Shown piece after piece: positions 8,444 to 16,131 of a DNA stretch of 32,060 bases. The position numbers were made by a program, and so were the translations under genes. The stretch spans positions 1-32,060 of the forward strand of contig CAIXRH010000034.1 in NCBI GenBank assembly GCA_903921785.1. Reading direction: 5' to 3'. Below the pieces are notes generated by a model. That model worked only from the letters and a program-made list of their open reading frames with translations, was not told the origin of the DNA and made no database searches. This DNA comes from an uncultured Pseudomonadota bacterium (GTDB lineage: Bacteria > Myxococcota_A > UBA796 > SXON01). Within the stretch, counting starts at the first letter, position 1. Each line of letters opens with the position of its first letter.

Positions 8444-9234
8444 CGGGCAGCGCGCTCCGCGAGGAAGACGAGCACCCCAGTCTCGAGGGTGCCCTGGAAG
8501 AGGCCGGCGCCGCCGAGGCGGGCCGCGGCGTGGGCGACAAGCTCGATCGCCCCGGCGAGATCGACGGTGAGCTCCGGCTCCACCAGCGGCGCCTCCTCCC
8601 CGACCGGCTCGTCGAGCAGCCAGGTGAACCGCCGCTGCCCGGGGTGCCAGGTGGCGACGGCGAAGGCGGGGATCCGCCGCTGCCCGTCGTCGAGCAGGCC
8701 ATCCGTGAGCGACCAGTCGCCGCGGGCGACAGCGAACCGCGACCGGAGCTCGTCGGTGCGCGGTCCCCAGGCGGCGAGGGTGCGCAACCAGACGGGGTCC
8801 TCGGTCGGGGCCGGTTCGCCGACCGGCATGGGGAGGTTCGTCGCGCGGAAGTCGGTCACGTCCTCGTCGAAGCGGAACGACAGATCCGGCTCCGCTTCGG
8901 CGCCGCGGACGACGCCGAGGGCCACGTGGGAGAACTCCACCCCGCGCGGGAGGAGGCGGCGGAGGCGCCCCAAGGCGGCCTCCACCAGCCCGAGGTTGGC
9001 GGCCCACGCCGCCGAGGCGGGCGGACCGCCGCCCTTCGGCAAGGTGGGCCCGTCCACGGCCACCACGCGGACGCGGCCTTCACGCGCTTCGGCCTGCACG
9101 ACGTAGCGGCGCAGTCCGACCGAGCCAGAGGCGGCGGAGATCGCGGCGAAGAGCCCAGACTGCTCCACCGCGACGGAGAGCCGGTCGTAGAAGGCGCGGG
9201 CGTCTTCTCCCGCGTGGCGGTCGAACCAGGTCAT
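8440..9234 (-). CDS. Protein of unknown function
   Basis: A 264-residue soluble protein with no signal peptide or membrane segment. I do not recognise a family. It begins MTWFDRHAGEDARAFYDRLS, has a probable alpha/beta core, and includes a Trp-rich stretch, ATWHPGQRRFTWLLDEP, near residues 195-212. The codon pattern and the tight fit between neighbours make it a confident gene: the upstream stop is 7 nt away and its own stop overlaps the HAD start by 4 nt. The context suggests a cytoplasmic partner of the PATAN/J-domain proteins or the phosphatase. Confidence 0.7.
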   Translation of the reverse strand: MTWFDRHAGEDARAFYDRLSVAVEQSGLFAAISAASGSVGLRRYVVQAEAREGRVRVVAVDGPTLPKGGGPPASAAWAANLGLVEAALGRLRRLLPRGVEFSHVALGVVRGAEAEPDLSFRFDEDVTDFRATNLPMPVGEPAPTEDPVWLRTLAAWGPRTDELRSRFAVARGDWSLTDGLLDDGQRRIPAFAVATWHPGQRRFTWLLDEPVGEEAPLVEPELTVDLAGAIELVAHAAARLGGAGLFQGTLETGVLVFLAERAAR

Positions 9235-9241
9235 CGGCGGC

Positions 9242-10678
9242 CTACTTCTTGGAACCGAAGAACTTGTTGAACAGCGAGCCGGTGTCGGTGGTGGCCGCGG
9301 CCTTGTCGCGCTCCAGGCGCTTCATCTCGCGCACCGCGTCGGGGTTCGAAGGCTTGATCCTCAGTGCCTTCACGTAGGCCTCGCGGGCTTCGGTGTGCTG
9401 TCCCTGGGCGTGGTGGATGAGCCCGAGCAGCACCCACCCTGCGTCGAGCTTCTCGCTCGCCTCCAGCGCGTGACGGAGCCGCTCGATCCCGGCCTTGGCC
9501 TTCTCCGCGTCCTTCCCCTGGTGCACCCGGAACGTGGTGTAGCCGGCATAGGCAGCGAACTCCGCCTCCTCGGGCACCGCTTCGGAGGCGCGGGTGAACA
9601 GCTCGTGGGCCTGGCCGATGCGCCCAGCGTAGTACTCGCTGAGCCCCTTTTTGAAGTCGCCTTCGGCGTCGAGGATCGCGCGCACCTTCTCCATGGCGAG
9701 CTCGTCTTCGGTCTTTTCGCCCTTGATCACCCGCTTGATGTACGCCTCCCGCTGGGCGTCGTCGCCGAGCACCTCCCAGGCGCCGCGGATCTTGTCGAAG
9801 AGCTCGGCGGCGACCGCGCCGATCTCCGGGGTGTCGCCCACAAAGCGGTCCGGGTGGAGCTCGCGGGCGAGGGTGAAGTAGGCGCGCCGGATCGACTCGG
9901 GCGGGTCCTGCCAGCTCACGCCGAGCACGGAGAAGTGGTCGGCGGCGGCGCGCACTCGGGCCAGCACCGGCCCGAAGCGGGCGGCCAGCGGGTCCACCGG
10001 CGCGGACTTGGGCTTGGGCGCCACCTCCTGGCCGAGACCCTCGGAGATCATCGAGGCGATGTCGTCGACCCCGCCGCCCCAGTCCCGCTTCTTGTGGACG
10101 CTGCGCACCTCGTAGGTGGCGCTCTCGATGCCGGCGTCGACGATCGCGCCCATGGTGAAGAGGATGCGCACCCAGCGCTCCGCCGCTTCCGGGCCGCCAG
10201 GGGCGAAGCTGAGGATCTCGTCGAGGGTGCGCGAGCCGTCGAGCTCGGAGAGGTAATCGGCGAGGCCTGGCGGCATCGGCTGTCGGTGCAGCCAGCCGCC
10301 GCCGGCGCCGACGATCTTCGGGTAGGCAGTGATGGGCGGCCGGCGCGTTCCGGCGTCCCAGAGCACCGCCGGGAAGTCGACCGGCTCCTGCCTCGGCGCC
10401 GGTGCCCCCGCGATCCAGCGAGCTTCGCCCCCGCTCTCCCGGAGGGCGCCCGCGAGCCGCGACCGGCCGGCGGCGACCGCCAGGGCCTCGCCTTGCAGCG
10501 TCGGATCCACCTCGGCCAGCCGCTCGGCGCTCTCGCTCTTGAGGTTGGACTGGGCGAGCACGATGTGGCCGTGTTCGAAGAAGAAAACGCGGCGGCGTTT
10601 GCCGTCCGTCCAGTCCAGGGCGCCGGTGGCGCCTTCCACGGCTCGCGCGCAGAGCGCGGTGGTCAACGGTGCATTCAC
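9242..10678 (-). CDS. PATAN/DUF4388-like, J-domain and TPR protein
   Basis: A 478-residue protein. Residues 1-90 look like a PATAN/DUF4388-type module (GATGALDWTDGKRRRVFFFEHGHIVLAQS), a fold common in deltaproteobacterial signalling proteins. A second helical module lies at about 130-190. A J-domain follows at about 247-315 with an intact HPD at 275-277 (ARELHPDRF), which normally stimulates Hsp70 ATPase activity. C-terminal TPR-like helices lie at about 335-455, ending in GSLFNKFFGSKK. The GTG start at 10678 overlaps the upstream stop by 4 nt (GTGA), showing translational coupling. The module order is the same as in the upstream gene apart from the receiver domain, so the pair may be ancient paralogues. 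No DnaK gene is adjacent. Confidence 0.82.
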   Translation of the reverse strand: MNAPLTTALCARAVEGATGALDWTDGKRRRVFFFEHGHIVLAQSNLKSESAERLAEVDPTLQGEALAVAAGRSRLAGALRESGGEARWIAGAPAPRQEPVDFPAVLWDAGTRRPPITAYPKIVGAGGGWLHRQPMPPGLADYLSELDGSRTLDEILSFAPGGPEAAERWVRILFTMGAIVDAGIESATYEVRSVHKKRDWGGGVDDIASMISEGLGQEVAPKPKSAPVDPLAARFGPVLARVRAAADHFSVLGVSWQDPPESIRRAYFTLARELHPDRFVGDTPEIGAVAAELFDKIRGAWEVLGDDAQREAYIKRVIKGEKTEDELAMEKVRAILDAEGDFKKGLSEYYAGRIGQAHELFTRASEAVPEEAEFAAYAGYTTFRVHQGKDAEKAKAGIERLRHALEASEKLDAGWVLLGLIHHAQGQHTEAREAYVKALRIKPSNPDAVREMKRLERDKAAATTDTGSLFNKFFGSKK

Positions 10679-12489
10679 GGGAACAACCTCATGGCCTCTC
10701 TAGCCAGCTCGAACTCGGGATTGTGCGCCAGCAAGTGGCGGAGGATGTCGCGGGAAGCGTCGAGTTCGCCGCGCTCGAAGTGCAGCCGCGCCAACCAATA
10801 TTGGGGGAATTCCCCGTCGGGGTCGAGCTCAGTGGCCCGGCGCAGCTCGGCCTCGCCGGCCGTGGGGTCGTCGGGGCAGGCGAGACGACGGGTGCGGCCG
10901 AGCATTGCCAGGATGTCCGCGTCGGCTCCTTCGAGGTGGATGGCCGAGCGGAACAGCGAGGCCGCGGTGACGTATTCGCCGCGGCGGAACGCCTGTCGCG
11001 CCCGCTCCGCGAGGAGCACCGCGTGGTCCTCGGGGGCCAGCGCTTCCGTGCGCCACCCACGGCGGCGCGAGATCATCGAGTCGTAGAGGACCCGGCGCTC
11101 GGGGTCGAGGAGCACCCGGCTTGCTTCGAGCGTGCGGCTGAAGAGGGCCTGCGCGCGCTCGCGGGTGACGGTGGAGACCCCGGGCGGGAGATGCTCGGGG
11201 TTCACCGCGCCGATCGCGGCGAGGCTGGCGGCGTGGATTTCGGTGGCCGACGCATCCGGAGCGAGGCCGAAGAGGGTGTAGTGGTCGGCGTCGACCCAGG
11301 CGCGGTGGCGCGCGGCGACCGCGGCTTCGATCTCCGCCGTGTCGAGCATCGCCATCGCCGCAGCGCGCTGGGCCTCGGTCGGCGGCTGGTCGACGAACGC
11401 GACGAGGCCGAACCGATGGAGGACCTGCAGGAGCCGCGCCGCGTCCGGACCGCCCCCCGCGACGCAGTCGGAGACCGACGACCCCGCGACCAGCAGGGCG
11501 TGGATGCCCGCGAGCTCGCCCGTCGGGTCGACGAGCGCCCAGGCCCACGGGGGAACCTCGGCGCGGGCGTAGGCGAGGCGGGTGGGGAGCGGCGACGGGG
11601 CCTCCCCGCCGAGGCGCCAGTAGGCGACGCCGGCCGGCACATCGAACCCGGCCAAGCCCACGGGGTCGCAGGGCGTGAACACCCAGTGGCCGGTCGTGAG
11701 CGCATCAAGCTCGGAGAGGCGCGCGACGATCTGCTCGCGGAGCGCCCGCTCCGCCGTGGCCCGCTCCAGCAGCGAGGCGGCGACGAGCTCCTCGCCCAGC
11801 GGGCGGCGCTTCCGACGCGCCTCCGCCACCGCGATCTCCACCTGCTCGCCCGACAGCACCCCCAGGCGCTCCAAGACCCGGCCGAGCTCTGTGCCGGGGA
11901 CCGAGCTGCGTGACGCCGAGGGGGCGCCGCGGTGGAAGAACAGCTTCACCCTCGCGTCGCCGTGAAAAACCTCGAGCACGCCGGTGACGCGCCGATCGAA
12001 GAATCGCACCACCTGGAGCGGGAGCCAGCCAGGGACGATCTCGCCGCGCACCACGGGCGCGACGGAGTCGGCCCCGAAGACGTCGGCGTTGGGCACGCGG
12101 ACGGCGCCCGGCCCCGCGTCGAGCGCCGGCTCGCCCTTCGTTGCCAGCTCGCGGAGGAGTACGTCCAGGCTCGCGGCCCGAACCGGCTTTTCGAGGAAAC
12201 GATCGGCGCCGGAGGTGCCGGCCAGCTCCTCACACCCGTCCCGCGCCGACATGAGCACCACGGGCACGCGGCGCCCGGGGGCGAGACGCAGCGTGGCCGC
12301 GAGGGTGGCGCCATCCACGCCGGGGATCGCCAGATCGGTGACCACCACATCCGGACGTTCGCGGAGCGCGCGGGCGAGCCCCTCCGCGCCGCTGGACTCA
12401 CGCAGCACCTCCCAACCGAGGGCCTCCAGCCCGTCGGCCAGGACGGTCGCAGAGAACAGGTCGTCCTCGATCAGCAGTACCCGGGGCAT
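10675..12489 (-). CDS. Response regulator with PATAN-like, degenerate J-like and TPR domains
   Basis: A 604-residue protein opening a minus-strand operon. Residues 1-115 are a receiver domain: acidic pocket E8-D9-D10, phospho-acceptor D52 (VVVTDLAIPG), S81 and K101 (EKP). A PATAN/DUF4388-like region with GVLEVFHGDARVKLFFHRGAP follows near 155-190. At about 405-475 lies a J-like domain (HYTLFGLAPDASATEI...DPERRVLYD) in which HPD is replaced by NPEHL. TPR-like helices end the protein. It probably converts phosphorylation into protein-protein contacts rather than DNA binding, since no output HTH is present. In-frame GTG 12492 directly precedes ATG 12489; a TACGAT hexamer 6 nt before that GTG suggests a leaderless start (MMPRV). 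No histidine kinase gene is visible nearby. Confidence 0.82.
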   Translation of the reverse strand: MPRVLLIEDDLFSATVLADGLEALGWEVLRESSGAEGLARALRERPDVVVTDLAIPGVDGATLAATLRLAPGRRVPVVLMSARDGCEELAGTSGADRFLEKPVRAASLDVLLRELATKGEPALDAGPGAVRVPNADVFGADSVAPVVRGEIVPGWLPLQVVRFFDRRVTGVLEVFHGDARVKLFFHRGAPSASRSSVPGTELGRVLERLGVLSGEQVEIAVAEARRKRRPLGEELVAASLLERATAERALREQIVARLSELDALTTGHWVFTPCDPVGLAGFDVPAGVAYWRLGGEAPSPLPTRLAYARAEVPPWAWALVDPTGELAGIHALLVAGSSVSDCVAGGGPDAARLLQVLHRFGLVAFVDQPPTEAQRAAAMAMLDTAEIEAAVAARHRAWVDADHYTLFGLAPDASATEIHAASLAAIGAVNPEHLPPGVSTVTRERAQALFSRTLEASRVLLDPERRVLYDSMISRRRGWRTEALAPEDHAVLLAERARQAFRRGEYVTAASLFRSAIHLEGADADILAMLGRTRRLACPDDPTAGEAELRRATELDPDGEFPQYWLARLHFERGELDASRDILRHLLAHNPEFELAREAMRLFP

Positions 12490-12498
12490 CACCCGCGG

Positions 12499-12504
12499 AT
12501 CGTA
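12499..12504 (-). promoter_or_regulatory. -10-like hexamer for the response-regulator operon (leaderless-type)
   Basis: On the minus strand TACGAT is followed by exactly 6 nt (CCGCGG) and then GTG ATG in frame. Transcription starting about 7 nt downstream of the hexamer would begin at the start codon. No good -35 is visible at 17 nt. Confidence 0.5.
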
Positions 12505-12597
12505 AACCGGCCGGCGCCGCGCGTCGCCGATCCAGCCATTTTCTGGCAGTCGGCCGCGCGTAGGGGGTGATAGGGCTGCGTCTCCCCTGGGTGGAAT

Positions 12598-13191
12598 GTG
12601 ATCAACAAGGTCATCCTCATCGGCAATCTGGGACAAGATCCCGAGCTTCGCAACACCACTGGCGGCCAGGCCGTGGCAACCCTCCGCATCGCGACGACCG
12701 ACAAGTACAAGGATCGTGATGGCAACCTGCAGGAGCGCACCGAGTGGCACTCCGTGGTCTGCTGGGGGAGGGACGCGGAGAACGTCCACAAGTACTGCAA
12801 GAAGGGCAAGCAGCTCTACATCGAGGGCCGCCTGCAGACCCGCAAGTGGCAGGACAAGGAGGGGAAGGATCGCTACTCCACCGAGATCGTCTCGGAGATC
12901 GTGCGGTTCCTCGGCGGCGGCCAGGGTGCTGGTGGCGGCGGTGGGGAAGAAGGCGGCGGCGGCTATGGCGGCGGGAGCCGTGGGGGCGGCGGCGGCGGGG
13001 GCTACGGAGGCGGAGGTGGCGGGGCCGGCTACGGCGGCGGGAGCCGTGGCGGCGGCGGCGGCTACGACCGTGGCGGCTCCGGCGGCGGCGGCACGGGTGG
13101 CGGCGGCGGCACGGGTGGCGGCGGTCGGGGCGGGAACGCTCCGCCGGACGAAGCGCCGCCCTTCCACGGGGACGACGACATCCCGTTCTAG
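12598..13191 (+). CDS. ssb: Single-stranded DNA-binding protein
   Basis: A 197-residue SSB. Residues 1-103 form the OB fold, opening MINKVILIGNLGQDPELR and including TEWHSVVCWGR, YIEGRLQTRKW and IVSEIVRFL. A glycine-rich linker with GYGGG units spans about 105-180. The C-terminal tip DDDIPF is the conserved acidic tail that recruits replication and repair proteins. It coats single-stranded DNA during replication, recombination and repair. The start is GTG at 12598; an ATG two bases earlier is out of frame, and GGGTGG just upstream may serve as a ribosome-binding site. It is divergent from the response-regulator operon across about 108 nt. The linker is longer than in E. coli SSB (178 residues in total), as is common in GC-rich bacteria. 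Confidence 0.96.
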   Translation: MINKVILIGNLGQDPELRNTTGGQAVATLRIATTDKYKDRDGNLQERTEWHSVVCWGRDAENVHKYCKKGKQLYIEGRLQTRKWQDKEGKDRYSTEIVSEIVRFLGGGQGAGGGGGEEGGGGYGGGSRGGGGGGGYGGGGGGAGYGGGSRGGGGGYDRGGSGGGGTGGGGGTGGGGRGGNAPPDEAPPFHGDDDIPF

Positions 13192-13239
13192 TCGCGGGGC
13201 GCGATCGCCCATGTCGATAGGAACACCGTTGATTTTGGG

Positions 13240-13259
13240 GCGGGGGCTCTCGCCCCCGC
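13240..13259 (+). terminator. Candidate ssb terminator hairpin
   Basis: GCGGGGGC and GCCCCCGC form a perfect 8-bp stem with a TCTC loop, 49 nt after the ssb stop. No T-tract follows; the four Ts precede it. It may end transcription or protect the 3' end, or serve both converging genes. Confidence 0.45.
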
Positions 13260-13377
13260 AACGCCCCCAGGTCGGCGCGAGGCGGGCAGTGTGGCCACAG
13301 CGAGCTTGGCGGGGCCCGTAGCGCCGTCCAGCCGTGGTTCCACGCCGGTGGAAGGCGGGCACCGTTGCCGGGTCGGC

Positions 13378-13403
13378 GTCTGCCGCAGGCGTCTGCCGCA
13401 GGC
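13378..13403. repeat. 13-bp perfect tandem duplication
   Basis: The unit GTCTGCCGCAGGC occurs twice in direct succession, followed by a partial GTC. It lies in the non-coding stretch between ssb and mepA. Confidence 0.9.
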
Positions 13404-13472
13404 GTCGCCACCGGTTGGGCCGGGCGGGGCTCGTGGCGAAGGGAACGCAGCCGCTTCGCGGCCGCCCTCGAC

Positions 13473-14270
13473 TCAGCGCGCGGAGGCCTTGCTGCCGTCG
13501 GGGCAGAGGACGCGTACGTGCATGTGGTCTTCGTGGCTCGGCGCGTGCCGCACCACGCCCACGCTCTGGTAGCCCTCGTGCGCATCGCCGAGGAAGATGG
13601 CGTTGGCCTCTTCCTCGGAGAGCAGGCCGGCCTGCAACGTGTAGGCCTTGAGCTTGGCGATGAGGCCGCGATCCAGGAGGATCATGTCGACCTTGCCGCT
13701 CTCGAGGAACGAGGCCATGAGCATCCAGTTCGCTTCGACATCGAACTGACCGGGACCCGGCGTGTCGAACTGCCGGGGGTTCTGGCGGCCCCCGGTCATG
13801 TAGAGGCCCACGTCGGCATCCACGCCGCCGCGGTGCGACTTGTGGCCCTGGAGGAAGCCGCCATGCTCGGCGCTGATCTCACCGATGCTGATCGGATCGG
13901 CCTCGGGCATGAGCCAGCGCATGTGCCGCGACGTGTCGACCAGCAGGTCGGTCATCTCGCGGGTGCCCCACGCGTGACCAGGCTGTACCCGCGTGAGAAA
14001 CAGTGGCAGGTCGGGCAGGAGTACGCCATCCTTCAGGTACTGGTCGCTGCAGCCGACCACCCCGGTGTCCGCCGGCTCGCTCGATGCCCCCTCCGCCAAC
14101 AAGTCTCCCTCGAGGTCCGGCCCGTAGGCCGCGAACGCCGAGTAGCTGAGGAGGAGGGAGAGGAGCAAACGTAGGCCGGGGTTCGGGGGAGGCGCGACAA
14201 TAGCAATCCCCGCCCCGCTTGAAAAGGTCAGGTGCGTACTTTTTTTCGCAGTGCGAAACGAATTGCGCAC
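13473..14270 (-). CDS. mepA: MepA-type murein endopeptidase (M74 family)
   Basis: Predicted penicillin-insensitive murein endopeptidase that cuts peptidoglycan cross-links in the periplasm. Zinc-site motifs typical of MepA are clear: GHKSHRGGVDADVGLYM with H143, H146, D151 and D153, and HEDHMHVRVLCP with H246, H249 and H251. WGTREMTDLL and the SIGEISAEHGG segment also fit. A signal-like stretch, LRLLLSLLLSYSAFA, lies at about 33-47. The start is uncertain. GTG 14270 gives 265 residues, close to E. coli MepA (274), but leaves an unusually long region before the signal core. TTG 14168 would give 231 residues starting at the core. The palindrome at 14244-14258 would lie inside the longer version, which argues mildly for the shorter one. 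It lies downstream of the YcaQ-like gene on the same strand. Confidence 0.85.
   Translation of the reverse strand: MRNSFRTAKKSTHLTFSSGAGIAIVAPPPNPGLRLLLSLLLSYSAFAAYGPDLEGDLLAEGASSEPADTGVVGCSDQYLKDGVLLPDLPLFLTRVQPGHAWGTREMTDLLVDTSRHMRWLMPEADPISIGEISAEHGGFLQGHKSHRGGVDADVGLYMTGGRQNPRQFDTPGPGQFDVEANWMLMASFLESGKVDMILLDRGLIAKLKAYTLQAGLLSEEEANAIFLGDAHEGYQSVGVVRHAPSHEDHMHVRVLCPDGSKASAR
14244..14258. promoter_or_regulatory. 15-bp dyad upstream of the mepA signal core
   Basis: TTTCGCA-G-TGCGAAA is a perfect 7+1+7 inverted repeat in a locally AT-richer patch. It has the look of a repressor operator. It overlaps the first codons of mepA if the GTG at 14270 is used, or lies about 76 nt upstream of the alternative TTG start. 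Confidence 0.45.
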
Positions 14271-14289
14271 AATGCGGCGTCAACCCCCG

Positions 14290-15435
14290 TCAATCTTGAA
14301 TCAATCTTGACGCGTCAATAGAAGTCGCGGCGTTCATCGCGGCGAGACGGCCGATCGCGGCGTTCCAGGCGGGCTCAGGAAGGTCGCCCCAGCGGCGCTC
14401 CACGCGGAGGACCGATCGTTCTCGGCGGGCTTCCATACGACTGTGGAGGCGCGCGTCCGCGAGCACCGGGCACACGTAGTATCCCCACTGCCGTTCGGAC
14501 TCGGGCTTGTAGATCTCCCAGACGTAGTCAAACGCAAACACGTCGCGAACCAGGGCGCGATCCCAGAGCAGCGGGTCGAGGGGGCCGAGCACCACGGCGC
14601 GCTCCGCGGCCTTCGCGAGGGTGTCCGGCACGTCGATCGCCAGGGTCTCCGGGAGGGCGAGGTACGGGCGCCGACCGACCCGCACCTCCTCCAGGCGCCC
14701 GGCCGCGAGCAGCCGTTCGACCGTGCCGTCCGTACGGGCCGTGGCCAACATCGACCACATCGCGCCTCCGGCCCGAGAGAGGAGGCCCGCGCTGCGCACC
14801 CGCGCGACCACCATCGCCTCGAAGAACGGCGCCTCCGGGGTGGGCGCGGCGGCGTGGTCCGGGATCGCGCGCGACGGGAGGTCGTAGAGCCGTCGGCCGC
14901 GGCTGTCGCGGCCGGAGACGACCAGCGCGCAGCGGGTCCACAGCGCCTCCGCGGCGAGCACCTCCGCGCGCGACGTGCTCTTCCACCCGGCCCAGTCCAT
15001 CGCCTCCACCCGCCCCCGGGCCTGCAGCGCCTCTGCCGGCATGGGGCCGCGCTCCGCCACCTCGGCGAGCACCTCGTCGAGCATGGACGGCGGGAGCTTC
15101 CGCATCCGCTCGGAGTTCCGCCACCATGGCGTCTCCACCGCCTGGTCGCGGTAGTGCGCGAAGTGGCGCGCGTGCACGATGCAGCGCTCTTTCGCGAAGT
15201 GTTCGAAGCTCCGCCCGCGGAGCACCCGATGGACGTCGCCCCGGGTGGTGCCCTCGGCGCGCGCCGCCACCACGAGGTCGGCGTTCTGCCCGCAGCGGTC
15301 GATGGGGTCGAGCTGGATCCAGTCCAGGGCGTCGAGCACGGCGACGATCCCGGCCTCTCCCGAGGGGAAGTCGCGGTCGAAGCCGGCGGCGTGCAGCAGC
15401 ACGGCGCGGGCGTGGTCGGGCGGGAGGGTCACCAT
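14290..15435 (-). CDS. ycaQ: YcaQ/AlkZ-family DNA glycosylase (winged-helix)
   Basis: Family members unhook DNA interstrand crosslinks or remove bulky alkyl bases. This 381-residue protein matches YcaQ at several places: the catalytic-type Q-x-D motif in DWIQLDPID near residue 39, FEHFAKERCIVH, and the strongly conserved block LGPLDPLLWDR...FDYVWEIYKPESERQWGYYVCPVLADARL near 290-340. The QxD form is described for the YcaQ branch, while AlkZ uses QxQ. I chose ATG 15435; a GTG at 15465 would add ten Arg/Pro-rich residues. The last codons and stop contain the direct repeat TCAATCTTGA twice (14290-14299, 14301-14310 on the plus strand). The mepA-type gene follows on the same strand. Confidence 0.85.
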   Translation of the reverse strand: MVTLPPDHARAVLLHAAGFDRDFPSGEAGIVAVLDALDWIQLDPIDRCGQNADLVVAARAEGTTRGDVHRVLRGRSFEHFAKERCIVHARHFAHYRDQAVETPWWRNSERMRKLPPSMLDEVLAEVAERGPMPAEALQARGRVEAMDWAGWKSTSRAEVLAAEALWTRCALVVSGRDSRGRRLYDLPSRAIPDHAAAPTPEAPFFEAMVVARVRSAGLLSRAGGAMWSMLATARTDGTVERLLAAGRLEEVRVGRRPYLALPETLAIDVPDTLAKAAERAVVLGPLDPLLWDRALVRDVFAFDYVWEIYKPESERQWGYYVCPVLADARLHSRMEARRERSVLRVERRWGDLPEPAWNAAIGRLAAMNAATSIDASRLIQD

Positions 15436-15470
15436 GCGTCGTGGGCGCGGGCGGGCGCGCCCCACGGAGT

Positions 15471-15476
15471 TATCCC
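15471..15476 (+). promoter_or_regulatory. -10-like hexamer upstream of GTG 15483
   Basis: TATCCC lies 6 nt before GTG 15483, the same geometry as the leaderless-type starts elsewhere in this window. It ends in C rather than T, so the match is imperfect. Confidence 0.35.
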
Positions 15477-15482
15477 GGGTCC

Positions 15483-16100
15483 GTGGGGACGCCGGCCCAG
15501 ATCATGCTCCTTGTCGGCGTAGACGCCGGGTACGCGCCCTACGGGTCGACCTCGTTCACGCCCGAGACCACCTGCGAGACCACCGAGACCAGCAACTGGG
15601 ACCCCTTCTCCAGCGACTTCGGCACCCACTCCTCCACCGAGTGTGTGACCGCCGAAGGCTGGGACGGCGCGAAGGCCGACGTCGGCACCGTCTTCCCGGC
15701 GATCACCCTCGGCGGCGCCGTCGTCCGGGACCGGATCCGGCTCACCGCGCTGTTCAAGCTCGGGCCGATCCTCGCGGCGCCGGCGTCGGTCTCCCAGGGC
15801 ACGCTCACCCCGGACCTTGCGCTCGGTGGAAACCTCTCGTTGGAGTACGTCTTCGTCTCCGACCGCTTCTCCTTCGCCGGCGGCGCCCTCGGCGATCTCC
15901 GCGGTTTTGAGGCGCACGGAACCAACGACGGCGGCGACACCCGCCTCGGCGCCGCCGCCCGCTTCTCCGGCGGCCCCACGCTGTCGGTGGGGTGGGAGGA
16001 GCCGAGGTTGTATCTGCGGCTCTACGGGCTCTACGGCACGGAGAGGGAGCTCGGCGGCGGCCTCACGATCACCTGGGCGCCGGTGGTCGGGGCCGGGTAG
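15483..16100 (+). CDS. Possible outer-membrane beta-barrel protein
   Basis: A 205-residue protein with alternating hydrophobic and polar residues throughout (RIRLTALFKLGPIL, GNLSLEYVFVSDRFSFAGGAL, PRLYLRLYGLYG, GGLTITWAP), typical of a small outer-membrane barrel. An early stretch rich in Thr, Ser and Glu contains two Cys (TTCETTETS...STECVTAEGWDG). The signal peptide is poor (MGTPAQIMLLVGVDAGYAPYG). GTG 15483 is chosen because TATCCC lies 6 nt upstream; ATG 15504 is the alternative and gives 198 residues. It is divergent from the YcaQ-like gene. I do not recognise a named family. Confidence 0.55.
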   Translation: MGTPAQIMLLVGVDAGYAPYGSTSFTPETTCETTETSNWDPFSSDFGTHSSTECVTAEGWDGAKADVGTVFPAITLGGAVVRDRIRLTALFKLGPILAAPASVSQGTLTPDLALGGNLSLEYVFVSDRFSFAGGALGDLRGFEAHGTNDGGDTRLGAAARFSGGPTLSVGWEEPRLYLRLYGLYGTERELGGGLTITWAPVVGAG

Positions 16101-16131
16101 GCCGCTCCGCCCCTCGCCACGCGCTGGCGGC

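Larger units (their letters stand above)
13192..13472. other. Intergenic region between convergent ssb and mepA
   Basis: I see no gene in these 281 nt. They hold a strong hairpin (13240-13259), a TTCCAC/GTGGAA inverted repeat (13338-13353), a perfect 13-nt tandem duplication (13378-13390 and 13391-13403) and a 16-nt segment, GCGAGCTTGGCGGGGC (13300-13315), that recurs with one mismatch at 17114-17129. Confidence 0.6.
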
